From NCBI GenBank assembly GCA_002368795.1, contig DFFG01000011.1:1-13621 (forward strand): a stretch of DNA of 13,621 nucleotides. The letters are read 5' to 3'. Both the position numbers and the translations under genes were made by a program. Origin of the DNA: Eubacterium sp. UBA3782 (GTDB taxonomy: Bacteria > Bacillota > Clostridia > Lachnospirales > Lachnospiraceae). The notes below the pieces were generated by a model. The model did not search any database. It was not told where the DNA came from and saw only the letters and a list, made by a program, of their open reading frames with translations. Of the stretch, positions 1-6,947 are shown one piece after another. Each line of letters starts with the position of its first letter. Within the stretch, counting starts at the first letter, position 1.

Positions 1-29
1 GCCGTCCGCCGAAGCGCAGAAGAGTCTGA
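1..29 (+). CDS. rpsK: 30S ribosomal protein S11, C-terminal end (partial)
   Basis: Only the last eight codons and the stop are in the window. Read from base 3 they give RPPKRRRV and then TGA at 27-29. This matches the basic, highly conserved C-terminal tail of bacterial S11 (GCRPPKRRRV). S11 sits on the platform of the small subunit and contacts the 3' part of 16S rRNA near the mRNA exit. Position supports the call: in Firmicutes rpsK lies directly ahead of rpsD, and here the gap is 36 bases. The fragment is very short, so the call rests on tail identity plus gene order. Confidence 0.9.
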
Positions 30-65
30 TCGAGCATACGAATACGAATACAGGAGGTCATAGTA

Positions 66-656
66 ATGGCAATTAACAGAACACCGGTACTCAAGAGATG
101 CAGATCCCTTGGTCTGGATCCGACATATCTTGGTATTGACAAGAAGTCCAAAAGGCAGCCGAGAAACTCCCGCAGAAAGATTTCCGAGTACGGGCAGCAG
201 CTGCGTGAGAAACAGAAAGCTAAATTCATCTACGGCGTGCTGGAGAAACCCTTCCGTGCATACTACGAGAAGGCTGACCGCATGAAAGGCCAGACCGGTG
301 AGAACCTGCTCGGTCTGCTGGAGTGCCGTCTGGACAACGTTGTCTTCCGCTGCGCATGGGCAAGAACCAGAAAAGAAGCCCGCCAGATGGTCGACCACAA
401 GTTTGTAACCGTCAACGGCAAGGTCGTCAACATTCCGTCTTACATCGTAAAGCCGGGTGATGTTGTGGAGATCAAAGAGGCAAAGAAGAGCACTCAGCGC
501 ATGAAAGACATCGCTGACGCTGTTGCAGGACGCACCGTTCCGGCATGGATCGAGGCATCCGAGAATCTCCAGGCCACCATCAAAGAAGTTCCGACACGTG
601 ATCTCATCGACATTCCGGTCGACGAGATGATGATTGTCGAGCTGTATTCCAAGTAA
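66..656 (+). CDS. rpsD: 30S ribosomal protein S4
   Basis: S4 is a primary 16S rRNA-binding protein that starts assembly of the 30S body; in several bacteria it also represses its own operon. The 196-residue product is close to the usual length of about 200. The N-terminal S4 domain covers roughly residues 1-85 and includes the conserved SEYGQQLREKQK stretch (40-51). The S4 RNA-binding fold follows at about 86-136, with CRLDNVVFR and the ARTRKEARQMVDH helix. Only one N-terminal cysteine (C12) is present, so this is the zinc-free form, and the usual PGPHG segment is replaced by a shorter basic one (about 28-38), as in Lachnospiraceae. The ATG has AGGAGGT at 52-58. It follows rpsK and precedes rpoA, the standard alpha-operon order. 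Confidence 0.97.
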   Translation: MAINRTPVLKRCRSLGLDPTYLGIDKKSKRQPRNSRRKISEYGQQLREKQKAKFIYGVLEKPFRAYYEKADRMKGQTGENLLGLLECRLDNVVFRCAWARTRKEARQMVDHKFVTVNGKVVNIPSYIVKPGDVVEIKEAKKSTQRMKDIADAVAGRTVPAWIEASENLQATIKEVPTRDLIDIPVDEMMIVELYSK

Positions 657-660
657 ACCA

Positions 661-679
661 TAAACGGATCCCGTTTTTT
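661..679 (+). terminator. Weak hairpin with T-run between rpsD and rpoA
   Basis: AAACGG (662-667) pairs with CCGTTT (671-676) across a three-base loop and runs into three more T residues. The same left arm, as TAAACG (661-666), can instead pair with CGTTTA (681-686), giving a longer-loop hairpin without the T-run. The six-pair stem is weak. It may be a leaky terminator or processing site that sets the rpoA/rplQ level, or chance in an AT-rich gap. Both pairings were read directly from the sequence; the role is inference. Confidence 0.35.
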
Positions 680-733
680 ACGTTTATTTCGATTCGGCAA
701 GACATGTTTCCCAATAAAAGGAGGAACTTATAG

Positions 734-1696
734 GTGTTTGATTTTAACAAACCCAAAATCGAGATTACTGAAATTTCAGAAGACAAAAAGTTCGGCAGAT
801 TTGTCGTAGAGCCTCTCGAGCGTGGTTATGGAACCACACTTGGAAATTCTCTTCGCCGGATCATGCTTTCCTCCCTTCCGGGTGCAGCTGTCAGCCAGGC
901 CAAGATCGAGGGCGTTCTTCATGAGTTCAGTTCCATTCCCGGCGTAAAAGAGGATGTGACTGAGATCATAATGAACCTCAAGAGCCTTGCCATCAAGAAC
1001 AACAGCAGCACGGACGAGCCCAAGGTTGCCTACGTCGAGTACGAGGGCGAGGGCGTTGTGCGCGCTTCTGATATTCAGGTGGATCAGGATATCGAGATCA
1101 TGAATCCTGACCAGGTCATTGCCCACCTGAACGGCGGTCCGGACTGCAAGCTGTACATGGAGCTGACCATCACAAATGGCCGCGGCTATGTCGGCGCAGA
1201 CAAGGGAAAGAATGACGATATGCCCATCGGTGTGATCGCAGTCGATGCGATCTATACACCGGTAGAGCGTGTCAACATGACAGTTGAGAACACCCGTGTC
1301 GGTCAGGTCACTGACTTTGACAAGCTGACACTGGATGTCTACACCAACGGCACACTGGAGCCCGATGAGGCCGTCAGCCTTGCTGCAAAGGTCCTCAGTG
1401 AGCATCTGAAGCTGTTCATCGATCTGTCCGAGAATGCAAAGACTGCTGAGGTCATGATCGAGAAGGCCAGCGACGAGAAGGTCAAGGTTCTGGAGATGAA
1501 TATCGACGAGCTTGAGCTTTCCGTCCGTTCCTACAACTGCCTGAAGCGCGCCGGCATCAACACCGTCGAGGAGCTGTGCAGCAGAACCTCCGAGGATATG
1601 ATGAAGGTACGTAATCTCGGCCGCAAGTCCCTGGAAGAGGTACTTGCAAAGCTGAACGAGCTCGGCCTTTCCTTAAGCCCGAGCGAAGCAGAGTAA
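734..1696 (+). CDS. rpoA: DNA-directed RNA polymerase alpha subunit
   Basis: Two alpha subunits form the scaffold on which beta and beta' assemble; the C-terminal domain binds UP elements and activators. The 320-residue product is of normal length. The assembly domain begins with a strand rich in conserved positions (RFVVEPLERGYGTTLGNSLRR, about 22-42), including the core GTTLGNSLRR helix. The alphaCTD occupies about 255-315, with the helix-hairpin-helix KVRNLGRKSLEEV. The start is GTG at 734, supported by AGGAGG at 719-724 nine bases upstream; no ATG fits. It lies 77 bases after rpsD and 139 bases before rplQ, and is probably transcribed with both. Confidence 0.98.
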   Translation: MFDFNKPKIEITEISEDKKFGRFVVEPLERGYGTTLGNSLRRIMLSSLPGAAVSQAKIEGVLHEFSSIPGVKEDVTEIIMNLKSLAIKNNSSTDEPKVAYVEYEGEGVVRASDIQVDQDIEIMNPDQVIAHLNGGPDCKLYMELTITNGRGYVGADKGKNDDMPIGVIAVDAIYTPVERVNMTVENTRVGQVTDFDKLTLDVYTNGTLEPDEAVSLAAKVLSEHLKLFIDLSENAKTAEVMIEKASDEKVKVLEMNIDELELSVRSYNCLKRAGINTVEELCSRTSEDMMKVRNLGRKSLEEVLAKLNELGLSLSPSEAE

Positions 1697-1700
1697 CATA

Positions 1701-1820
1701 GAGCGCAAAAAGCGCTGTTTGCGGGATGTCAGTAAGGCCAAAGGGCGTGGCATCTCGTCCCCCATGGAGCAAAGGCGGCAGGTCAGTAAGACCGATGGAG
1801 CATGACCGGCTGTCCCACGA
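1701..1820 (+). promoter_or_regulatory. Structured leader ahead of rplQ
   Basis: The 139-base gap between rpoA and rplQ is long for this operon and rich in pairing. AGCGC (1702-1706) can pair with GCGCT (1712-1716), or its CGCAAA (1704-1709) with TTTGCG (1718-1723). GGTC (1781-1784) can pair with GACC (1790-1793), or GGTCA (1781-1785) with TGACC (1803-1807). The nonamer GTCAGTAAG occurs twice, at 1728-1736 and 1782-1790. GCCA (1737-1740) pairs with TGGC (1748-1751). A cis-acting ribosomal-protein leader is a reasonable guess, but I do not recognise a named RNA family here. Confidence 0.4.
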
Positions 1821-1835
1821 AAGGAGAAATCAAAA

Positions 1836-2372
1836 ATGGCAAAGTACAGAAAATTAGGCAGAACCTCCGCACAGAGAAAAGCTCTTCTCAGAAACCAGGT
1901 TACGAATCTGCTGTATCATGGCAAGATCCGCACCACTGAGACCAAGGCAAAGGAAGTCCGCAAGATCGCTGAGAGCATGATCGCTCTGGCTGTTCGCGAG
2001 AAGGACAACTTTGAGACCGTTACCGTTACCGCAAAGGTTGCCCGCAAGGACGCCAACGGCAAGCGCGTAAAAGAGGTTAAGGACGGCAAGAAGGTCACCG
2101 TATACGATGAGGTACAGAAGGAGATCAAGAAGGACAATCCGTCCAGACTGCATGCACGCCGCAAGATGCTCGCTTACCTCTATCCGGTAACTGAGGTTCC
2201 GACCGAGGCAAAGGGCAAAAAGAAAAATACAAAGGAAGTCGACATGGTAGACAAGCTGTTTACCGAGATCGCTCCGAAGTATGAGAACCGCAACGGCGGC
2301 TACACCCGCATCATCAAGATCGGTGAGCGTAAGGGTGATGCTGCTATGGAGGTCATTCTGGAGCTTGTCTGA
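1836..2372 (+). CDS. rplQ: 50S ribosomal protein L17, long form
   Basis: L17 binds 23S rRNA near the exit of the peptide tunnel. The N-terminus (KYRKLGRTSAQRKALLRN, 3-20) and the C-terminal GGYTRIIKIGERKGDAAMEVILEL (154-177) are clear family signatures. At 178 residues it is about 50-60 longer than typical L17 (about 113-130). Compared with the E. coli protein from memory, most extra sequence is a charged insert at roughly 58-102, with a smaller Lys-rich one at about 119-134. Long L17 of this kind occurs in Lachnospiraceae. The start has AAGGAG at 1821-1826. It is the last gene of the operon, followed by a large terminator. Confidence 0.96.
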   Translation: MAKYRKLGRTSAQRKALLRNQVTNLLYHGKIRTTETKAKEVRKIAESMIALAVREKDNFETVTVTAKVARKDANGKRVKEVKDGKKVTVYDEVQKEIKKDNPSRLHARRKMLAYLYPVTEVPTEAKGKKKNTKEVDMVDKLFTEIAPKYENRNGGYTRIIKIGERKGDAAMEVILELV

Positions 2373-2409
2373 TCAAAGAGCTTAAATTAACAGCTTGAGA
2401 TCATGATTG

Positions 2410-2498
2410 AAAAAAGACTGCTGCGTCAGATGCAGATCATGTATAATTATCCTTTAGGATATTTATATATGGAGTAGCCTGACGCTGCGGTCTTTTTT
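2410..2498 (+). terminator. Very long composite hairpin terminator of the alpha operon
   Basis: An A-tract and GC-rich arm at 2410-2429 pairs with 2479-2498 over 20 positions, with one T-T mismatch (2422/2486) and one G-U pair, ending in six T residues. What looks like a 49-base loop is itself folded: 2437-2452 pairs with 2457-2472 around a TTTA tetraloop, with one mismatch (2447/2462) and two G-U pairs. Only 2430-2436 and 2473-2478 stay open between the two stems. The 3' T-run marks it as an intrinsic terminator after rplQ; the matching 5' A-tract would also allow termination on the other strand. Confidence 0.85.
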
Positions 2499-2568
2499 CT
2501 TTTGCCGGATGCACCCCCATCAGGGCAGCCTTCGGCACACAGCAGCAATACGAACGGAGATGTGAAAC

Positions 2569-3519
2569 ATGCGCAAAAAAATGCTATTTGTCTATAATCC
2601 CAGATCAGGAAAGGGACTGATCCGCACCCAGCTGGCAGACATTCTGGATATCTTTACCCAGGGCGGCTACGATGTGATCGCTCATCCCACCCAGGGACCC
2701 GGCGATGCGGCAGCGTTTGTCCGGGCATATGCGCCGAATGTAGATCTGGTGGCGGTCAGCGGCGGGGACGGGACGCTGGACCAGGCCGTCGAAGGGATCA
2801 TGAAGGTCTGCCCGGAAAAGACGGTCGGCTACATACCGGCAGGCAGCACCAATGATTTCGGTCGAAGCCTTGGCATTCCTGCGGATATGACAGCGGCAGC
2901 CCGCGGCATCATGCAGGGCAGCACGGTCGCCTGCGATGTGGGATCCTTCAATGATCATTATTTCGTGTATGTGGCGGCTTTTGGCATGTTTACCGAGGTC
3001 TCCTACGTGACCGATCAGGAGCTGAAGAACAATTTCGGTCACTTTGCCTATCTGATCGAGGGAGCAAAGCATGTATCCTCCATTCCTTCCTATCATATGA
3101 TCTTCGATGTGGACGGCGAGCAGGTCGAGGGGGATTTCACCTACGGGATGATCACAAACTCCCGCTCTGTGGGCGGCATGGAAGGCATTGCCGGACGGTC
3201 TGTCGATCTGTCGGACGGCCTGTTTGAGGTGACGCTCGTTCATACCCCGACAAATATCCTGGACGTGACCGAGATCATCAACGCGCTGCTGAACGATGAA
3301 AGCAACGCCCATGTCAAAAAATTCAAGGCTGCCTCCATCAGGGTGAAGGCACAGACGCCGGTCTCCTGGACACTGGACGGAGAGTTTGGCGGCGAGACCG
3401 ACACAGTCGAAATCCAGAACTACCAGCAGGCGCTCAACATTGCGGTCGGCAAAGCGGAAGAGGAGAACACGGACAGCCCGGATCTTCTGAGCTTTTACGG
3501 TTTTGCCGGAGAGAAATGA
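2569..3519 (+). CDS. Soluble diacylglycerol/lipid kinase (DgkB/YegS/BmrU family)
   Basis: This family phosphorylates lipid alcohols with ATP; Gram-positive DgkB returns diacylglycerol, released during lipoteichoic acid synthesis, to phosphatidic acid at the membrane surface. The 316-residue product has the full domain set: NPRSGKG (10-16), the nucleotide-binding GGDGT (65-69), PAGSTNDFGRS (90-100), DGLFE (216-220) and LDGE (269-272). D67, D216 and E272 match the catalytic acidic residues known from Staphylococcus DgkB, so it should be active. There is no signal or membrane segment, as expected. The ATG has GGAGA at 2556-2560. No promoter was found after the preceding terminator. The exact lipid substrate cannot be read from sequence, so no symbol is given. 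Confidence 0.9.
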   Translation: MRKKMLFVYNPRSGKGLIRTQLADILDIFTQGGYDVIAHPTQGPGDAAAFVRAYAPNVDLVAVSGGDGTLDQAVEGIMKVCPEKTVGYIPAGSTNDFGRSLGIPADMTAAARGIMQGSTVACDVGSFNDHYFVYVAAFGMFTEVSYVTDQELKNNFGHFAYLIEGAKHVSSIPSYHMIFDVDGEQVEGDFTYGMITNSRSVGGMEGIAGRSVDLSDGLFEVTLVHTPTNILDVTEIINALLNDESNAHVKKFKAASIRVKAQTPVSWTLDGEFGGETDTVEIQNYQQALNIAVGKAEEENTDSPDLLSFYGFAGEK

Positions 3520-3529
3520 TGCGGCACCC

Positions 3530-3559
3530 TTGATAATTATAGTCCGATTGGAGTATAAT
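3530..3559 (+). promoter_or_regulatory. Sigma-A-type promoter of fba
   Basis: TTGATA (3530-3535) and a perfect TATAAT (3554-3559) are separated by 18 bases, close to the housekeeping consensus. Transcription would start near 3566, leaving a leader of about 60 bases. It suggests that the aldolase is made independently of the kinase gene ahead of it, fitting an abundant glycolytic enzyme. Confidence 0.8.
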
Positions 3560-3624
3560 AATCGCGGTTGAAACAAAAACAAATTGTAATCGTAACAGAT
3601 AAAGGTATGTTCAGGAGGTAAATT

Positions 3625-4488
3625 ATGATCGTATCAGCAAAAGAGATGCTGCAGAAGGCACAGGAAGGCCATTATGCCGTTGGTCAGTTCAACATCAACA
3701 ATCTGGAGTGGACCAAGGCTGTTCTTCTTACCGCAGAAGAGCTCAAGAGCCCGGTTATCCTGGGTGTTTCCGCAGGCGCTGGAAAATACATGACTGGTTT
3801 CAAGACCGTTGCCGCTATGGTAAGAGCCATGGATGAAGAGCTTGGCATCACGGTTCCGGTAGCGATCCATCTGGATCATGGCACCTATGACGCATGCTAC
3901 AAGTGCATCAAGGCAGGTTTCAGCTCCATCATGTTCGACGGATCCTCCCTTCCCTTCGAAGAGAACCTTGCAAAGACCACAGAGCTGGTCAACGTAGCTC
4001 ACAACCTTGGCCTTTCCATTGAGGCAGAGGTCGGCGCCATCGGCGGCGAAGAGGACGGCGTAGTCGGCATGGGCGAGTGCGCAGATCCCGCAGAGTGCAA
4101 GACCATCGCTGATCTCGGCGTAGACATGCTTGCAGCAGGCATCGGCAACATCCACGGCGTATATCCTGAGAACTGGCCGGGACTGAGCTTCCCGACTCTG
4201 GAAGCCATCAAGGCAAAGACCGGCGATATGCCTCTCGTTCTTCACGGCGGCACAGGCATTCCGGATGATCAGATCAAAAAAGCCATCTCCATGGGTGTAG
4301 CCAAGATCAACGTCAACACCGAGTGCCAGATCGTATTCACCGAGGCTACCCGCGCATACATCGAGGCAGGCAAGGACAAAGTCGGCAAGGGCTTCGATCC
4401 CAGAAAGGTGCTTGCACCCGGCACAGAAGCCATCAAGGCAAAAGTAAAAGAGAAGATGGAGCTCTTCGGTTCCGTCGGAAAAGCTTGA
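3625..4488 (+). CDS. fba: Class II fructose-1,6-bisphosphate aldolase
   Basis: This zinc-dependent cytosolic enzyme splits fructose 1,6-bisphosphate into glyceraldehyde 3-phosphate and dihydroxyacetone phosphate in glycolysis and runs backwards in gluconeogenesis. The 287-residue TIM barrel has the class II landmarks: HLDHG at 82-86 (D84 the likely catalytic acid/base, H85 a metal ligand), EAEVGAIGGEED (133-144), GNIHG with ligand H178, LHGGTG with ligand H207, and the phosphate/substrate loop NVNTE (229-233). Related tagatose-bisphosphate aldolases share much of this, so a tagatose role is possible, but the lone glycolytic setting and the strong promoter favour fba. AGGAGGT lies at 3613-3619. 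A terminator follows, so it is probably monocistronic. Confidence 0.94.
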   Translation: MIVSAKEMLQKAQEGHYAVGQFNINNLEWTKAVLLTAEELKSPVILGVSAGAGKYMTGFKTVAAMVRAMDEELGITVPVAIHLDHGTYDACYKCIKAGFSSIMFDGSSLPFEENLAKTTELVNVAHNLGLSIEAEVGAIGGEEDGVVGMGECADPAECKTIADLGVDMLAAGIGNIHGVYPENWPGLSFPTLEAIKAKTGDMPLVLHGGTGIPDDQIKKAISMGVAKINVNTECQIVFTEATRAYIEAGKDKVGKGFDPRKVLAPGTEAIKAKVKEKMELFGSVGKA

Positions 4489-4510
4489 TAATACAGGCAA
4501 AAGAAATCAG

Positions 4511-4542
4511 GAGGCTGTCGAAAGACAGCCTCTTGACTTTTT
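4511..4542 (+). terminator. Intrinsic terminator of fba
   Basis: GAGGCTGTC (4511-4519) and GACAGCCTC (4524-4532) form a perfect nine-pair stem closed by a GAAA tetraloop, followed by a T-rich tail ending in TTTTT (4538-4542). It starts 22 bases after the fba stop. Confidence 0.93.
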
Positions 4543-4570
4543 AATGGGGTCACATCATAATGGGGGATGA

Positions 4571-4590
4571 TTTTAAGGGCTTTTAAGGGC
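4571..4590 (+). repeat. Tandem decamer duplication
   Basis: The ten bases TTTTAAGGGC occur twice head to tail. The second copy leads straight into the left arm of the hairpin element at 4587. No role is apparent; it may be a slippage duplication at the edge of the repeat region. Confidence 0.8.
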
Positions 4591-4663
4591 TCAGAAGGCA
4601 TGTCGCGAACGGCTTCGGGCCTTACGGCCCTGCAGATTGTTCGCTTACATGTCTTCTGAGCCC
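4587..4663 (+). repeat. Hairpin element, complete copy with both arms
   Basis: The outer arms GGGCTCAGAAG (4587-4597) and CTTCTGAGCCC (4653-4663) are perfectly complementary. Pairing continues inward through 4598-4603 with 4647-4652 and 4605-4610 with 4639-4644, with one small internal loop. Inside sits a second hairpin, GGGCC-TTAC-GGCCC (4617-4630). The whole is an RNA or DNA stem of about 23 pairs. No T-run follows, so it is not a standard terminator. Confidence 0.8.
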
Positions 4664-4740
4664 CAGTACATGTGTTGAACGGCTTCGGGCCTTACGGCCC
4701 TGCAGATTGTTCGCTTACATGTCTTCTGAGCCTCGGTACA
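4607..4740 (+). repeat. Direct repeat pair, 70-bp period
   Basis: Bases 4607-4670 recur at 4677-4740, with the first 56 bases identical and two differences in the last eight. The second copy keeps the right arm and the inner GGGCC-TTAC-GGCCC hairpin (4687-4700) but lacks the GGCTCAGAAG left arm of the first. It can still pair ACATGT (4668-4673) with ACATGT (4717-4722) and GAAC (4677-4680) with GTTC (4709-4712). The copies lie between fba and the glutamine synthetase gene and contain no convincing reading frame. Confidence 0.92.
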
Positions 4741-4744
4741 AAGT

Positions 4745-4790
4745 GGCTCTGTGCTTTGTGGCCTGCAGAAGGTTCGCCAGAATATTTGTG
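4745..4790 (+). repeat. Probable decayed third copy of the hairpin repeat
   Basis: From 4745 the sequence GGCTCTGTGC... aligns to the repeat core with about 25 of 34 positions equal and a one-base gap, including a shared TGCAGA and GTTCGC. The palindromic GGCC centre is lost. It lies 64 bases after the start of the second copy, close to the period. The reading is by eye and the right end is uncertain. Confidence 0.5.
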
Positions 4791-4820
4791 TAGGAGCACC
4801 TTGGAGTTGGCAGTGTTTTA

Positions 4821-4825
4821 AGGAG
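4821..4825 (+). promoter_or_regulatory. Ribosome binding site fixing the glnN start
   Basis: AGGAG ends seven bases before ATG 4833 but only one base before the in-frame GTG at 4827, so ATG 4833 is the workable start. Confidence 0.85.
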
Positions 4826-4832
4826 TGTGCGT

Positions 4833-6947
4833 ATGACGGATCATGTTAATGTGGCTAAGATTTTCGGTGAGAATGTGTTCAACGATGCGGCCATGCAGGA
4901 GAGACTTCCGCGGAAGGTCTATGCGAAGCTGAAGAAGATTATTAATGAGGGTGGTGAGCTGGATCTGACCACGGCGGATGTAATCGCGCATGAGATGAAG
5001 GAGTGGGCGATCGAAAAGGGCGCTACCCATTATACCCACTGGTTCCAGCCGCTGACCGGTATGACGGCCGAGAAGCATGATTCTTTTATTACCTCTCCCC
5101 AGGAGAGTGGTAAGGTTCTGATGAGCTTTTCCGGTAAGGAGCTGATCAAGGGTGAGCCGGATGCCTCGTCTTTCCCGTCGGGCGGTCTGCGCGCGACCTT
5201 TGAGGCCAGGGGCTATACGGCCTGGGACTGCACGTCGCCTGCGTTTATCCGTGAGGATGCCGGCGGTGCGACGCTTTGTATTCCGACGGCTTTCTGTTCC
5301 TATACGGGAGAGGCGCTTGATCAGAAAACGCCGCTGCTGCGCTCCATGGAGGCGATCAACCGTCAGGCCATGCGTCTGATCCGTCTGTTTGGCAATACCA
5401 CTTCCCAGAAGGTTACACCGAATGTCGGTGCCGAGCAGGAGTATTTCCTGATCGATGCTGAGAAATTTGCCATGCGCAAGGACCTGGTCTATACCGGCCG
5501 GACCCTTTTTGGAACGATGCCCTCCAAAGGGCAGGAGATGGATGATCATTATTTCGGAACCATCCATCCGAGGGTTGCCGCATTTATGAAGGAGGTCAAC
5601 GAGGAGCTCTGGAAGATGGGCGTTACCGCGAAGACCCAGCACAACGAGGTCGCTCCGGCCCAGCATGAGCTGGCGGTGATCTATTCCGAGTGCAATGTGG
5701 CCACCGATACCAACCAGCTGGTTATGCAGACGTTGAAGCGTATTGCCAGGAAACGTGGCATGAAGTGTCTGCTGCATGAAAAACCCTTTGCCGGCGTTAA
5801 CGGAAGTGGTAAGCACGACAACTGGTCGCTGGCCACAGACGACGGCATTAACATGCTGGATCCGGGTGTTACACCGCATGAGAATATCCAGTTCCTTCTG
5901 ATCCTGTCCTGCATCATCAAGGCCGTGGATGAGCATGCCGGCCTCCTTCGGGAGTCTGCTGCCGATCCGGGCAATGATCATCGTCTGGGAGCAAACGAGG
6001 CTCCGCCGGCGATCGTGTCCGTCTTCCTGGGCACCCAGCTGGAGGATGTGGTCGAGCAGCTGATCAGCACCGGCACAGCCACCAGCAGCAAGGAAGGGGA
6101 GATCCTGCATACCGGCGTTTCCAGCCTTCCGGATCTGTACAAGGATACGACGGACCGCAACCGTACCTCACCCTTTGCCTTTACAGGAAATAAGTTCGAG
6201 TTTCGCATGGTTGGCTCCAGAGATTCTATTGCCGAGGCCAATGTCGTGCTGAACACCATCGTAGCCGAAGCATTTTCCGATGCCTGTGACTACCTTGAGA
6301 AAGCCGAGGATTTCCGTCTTGCGGTCCATTCGCTGATCAAGCAGAATTTCAGTGAGCACCAGCGCATCATCTTCAACGGCAACGGCTATGCAAAGGCCTG
6401 GGTCGAGGAAGCGGAGCGCCGCGGACTGCCAAACCTTGCCAGCATGGTCGACGCGATCCCGGAGCTTACCACGGAAAAGACCATCAACATGTTTGGGAAA
6501 TTTGGCGTCTTTTCCAGAGCCGAGCTGGAGTCCAGAGCAGAGGTCAAGTACGAGATCTACTCCAAGACCATCAATATCGAAGCAAAATCCATGATCAACA
6601 TCGCGAGCAAGAAGATCATTCCTGCCGTGATCAGCTATACGACCTTCCTGGCAGATTCCATCGTGCAGGTCAGAAGAGCCGGCATCGATGAGGTTTCCGT
6701 TCAGGAAGAGCAGCTCCGCAGGGTCAGCACTTTGCTCAAGGAAGCCAACGATGCGCTGAAGAATCTTACAAAACTGGATCAGAAGGCAGAAGGCATGCCT
6801 TCCGGACAGGAGCAGGCAAGGTTCTATCATGACGAAGTTTTTGCTGCCATGACCGCTCTTCGGACACCCATCGATCAGCTTGAGCACATCGTAAAGAAGG
6901 ATCTCTGGCCCATGCCGTCCTATGGCGATCTGCTGTTTGCGATCTGA
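4833..6947 (+). CDS. glnN: Type III glutamine synthetase
   Basis: The enzyme makes glutamine from glutamate, ammonia and ATP and is the main entry for low ammonia. At 704 residues it is the long type III form, not the 440-470-residue GlnA. Visible landmarks are the N-terminal WFQPLTG segment typical of type III, GAEQEYFLI with metal-binding E201 and E203, NEVAPAQHE, the KPFAGVNGSGKHDNWSL nucleotide/metal loop (N323 to W331) and NRTSPFAFTGNKFEFR (from N443), which carries the glutamate-binding arginine region. A long helical C-terminal part follows. ATG 4833 is preferred to GTG 4827 because of the AGGAG spacing. It stands alone behind a repeat region. No GlnR box or clear promoter was found upstream. 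In keeping with the family, I expect a cytosolic dodecamer. Confidence 0.95.
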   Translation: MTDHVNVAKIFGENVFNDAAMQERLPRKVYAKLKKIINEGGELDLTTADVIAHEMKEWAIEKGATHYTHWFQPLTGMTAEKHDSFITSPQESGKVLMSFSGKELIKGEPDASSFPSGGLRATFEARGYTAWDCTSPAFIREDAGGATLCIPTAFCSYTGEALDQKTPLLRSMEAINRQAMRLIRLFGNTTSQKVTPNVGAEQEYFLIDAEKFAMRKDLVYTGRTLFGTMPSKGQEMDDHYFGTIHPRVAAFMKEVNEELWKMGVTAKTQHNEVAPAQHELAVIYSECNVATDTNQLVMQTLKRIARKRGMKCLLHEKPFAGVNGSGKHDNWSLATDDGINMLDPGVTPHENIQFLLILSCIIKAVDEHAGLLRESAADPGNDHRLGANEAPPAIVSVFLGTQLEDVVEQLISTGTATSSKEGEILHTGVSSLPDLYKDTTDRNRTSPFAFTGNKFEFRMVGSRDSIAEANVVLNTIVAEAFSDACDYLEKAEDFRLAVHSLIKQNFSEHQRIIFNGNGYAKAWVEEAERRGLPNLASMVDAIPELTTEKTINMFGKFGVFSRAELESRAEVKYEIYSKTINIEAKSMINIASKKIIPAVISYTTFLADSIVQVRRAGIDEVSVQEEQLRRVSTLLKEANDALKNLTKLDQKAEGMPSGQEQARFYHDEVFAAMTALRTPIDQLEHIVKKDLWPMPSYGDLLFAI

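Noticed and set aside
2442..2447. TATAAT as a promoter for the lipid kinase gene
   Set aside because: It lies inside the inner stem of the terminator hairpin and has no -35 element at 16-18 bases upstream.
2605..3582. A 325-codon open frame on the minus strand
   Set aside because: It is the antisense shadow of the lipid kinase gene, whose catalytic motifs are all intact on the + strand.
3634..4500. A 288-codon open frame on the minus strand
   Set aside because: It mirrors fba almost end to end and shows no family features; fba has its own promoter, ribosome binding site and terminator.
4607..4740. CRISPR or other spacer array
   Set aside because: Only two good copies of a 56-64-base unit exist, separated by just a few bases, and the unit is a hairpin element.
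4818..6110. A 430-codon open frame on the minus strand
   Set aside because: It lies wholly opposite the type III glutamine synthetase gene, has no recognisable motif, an odd composition rich in Arg, Leu and His, and follows from the codon bias of the real gene.
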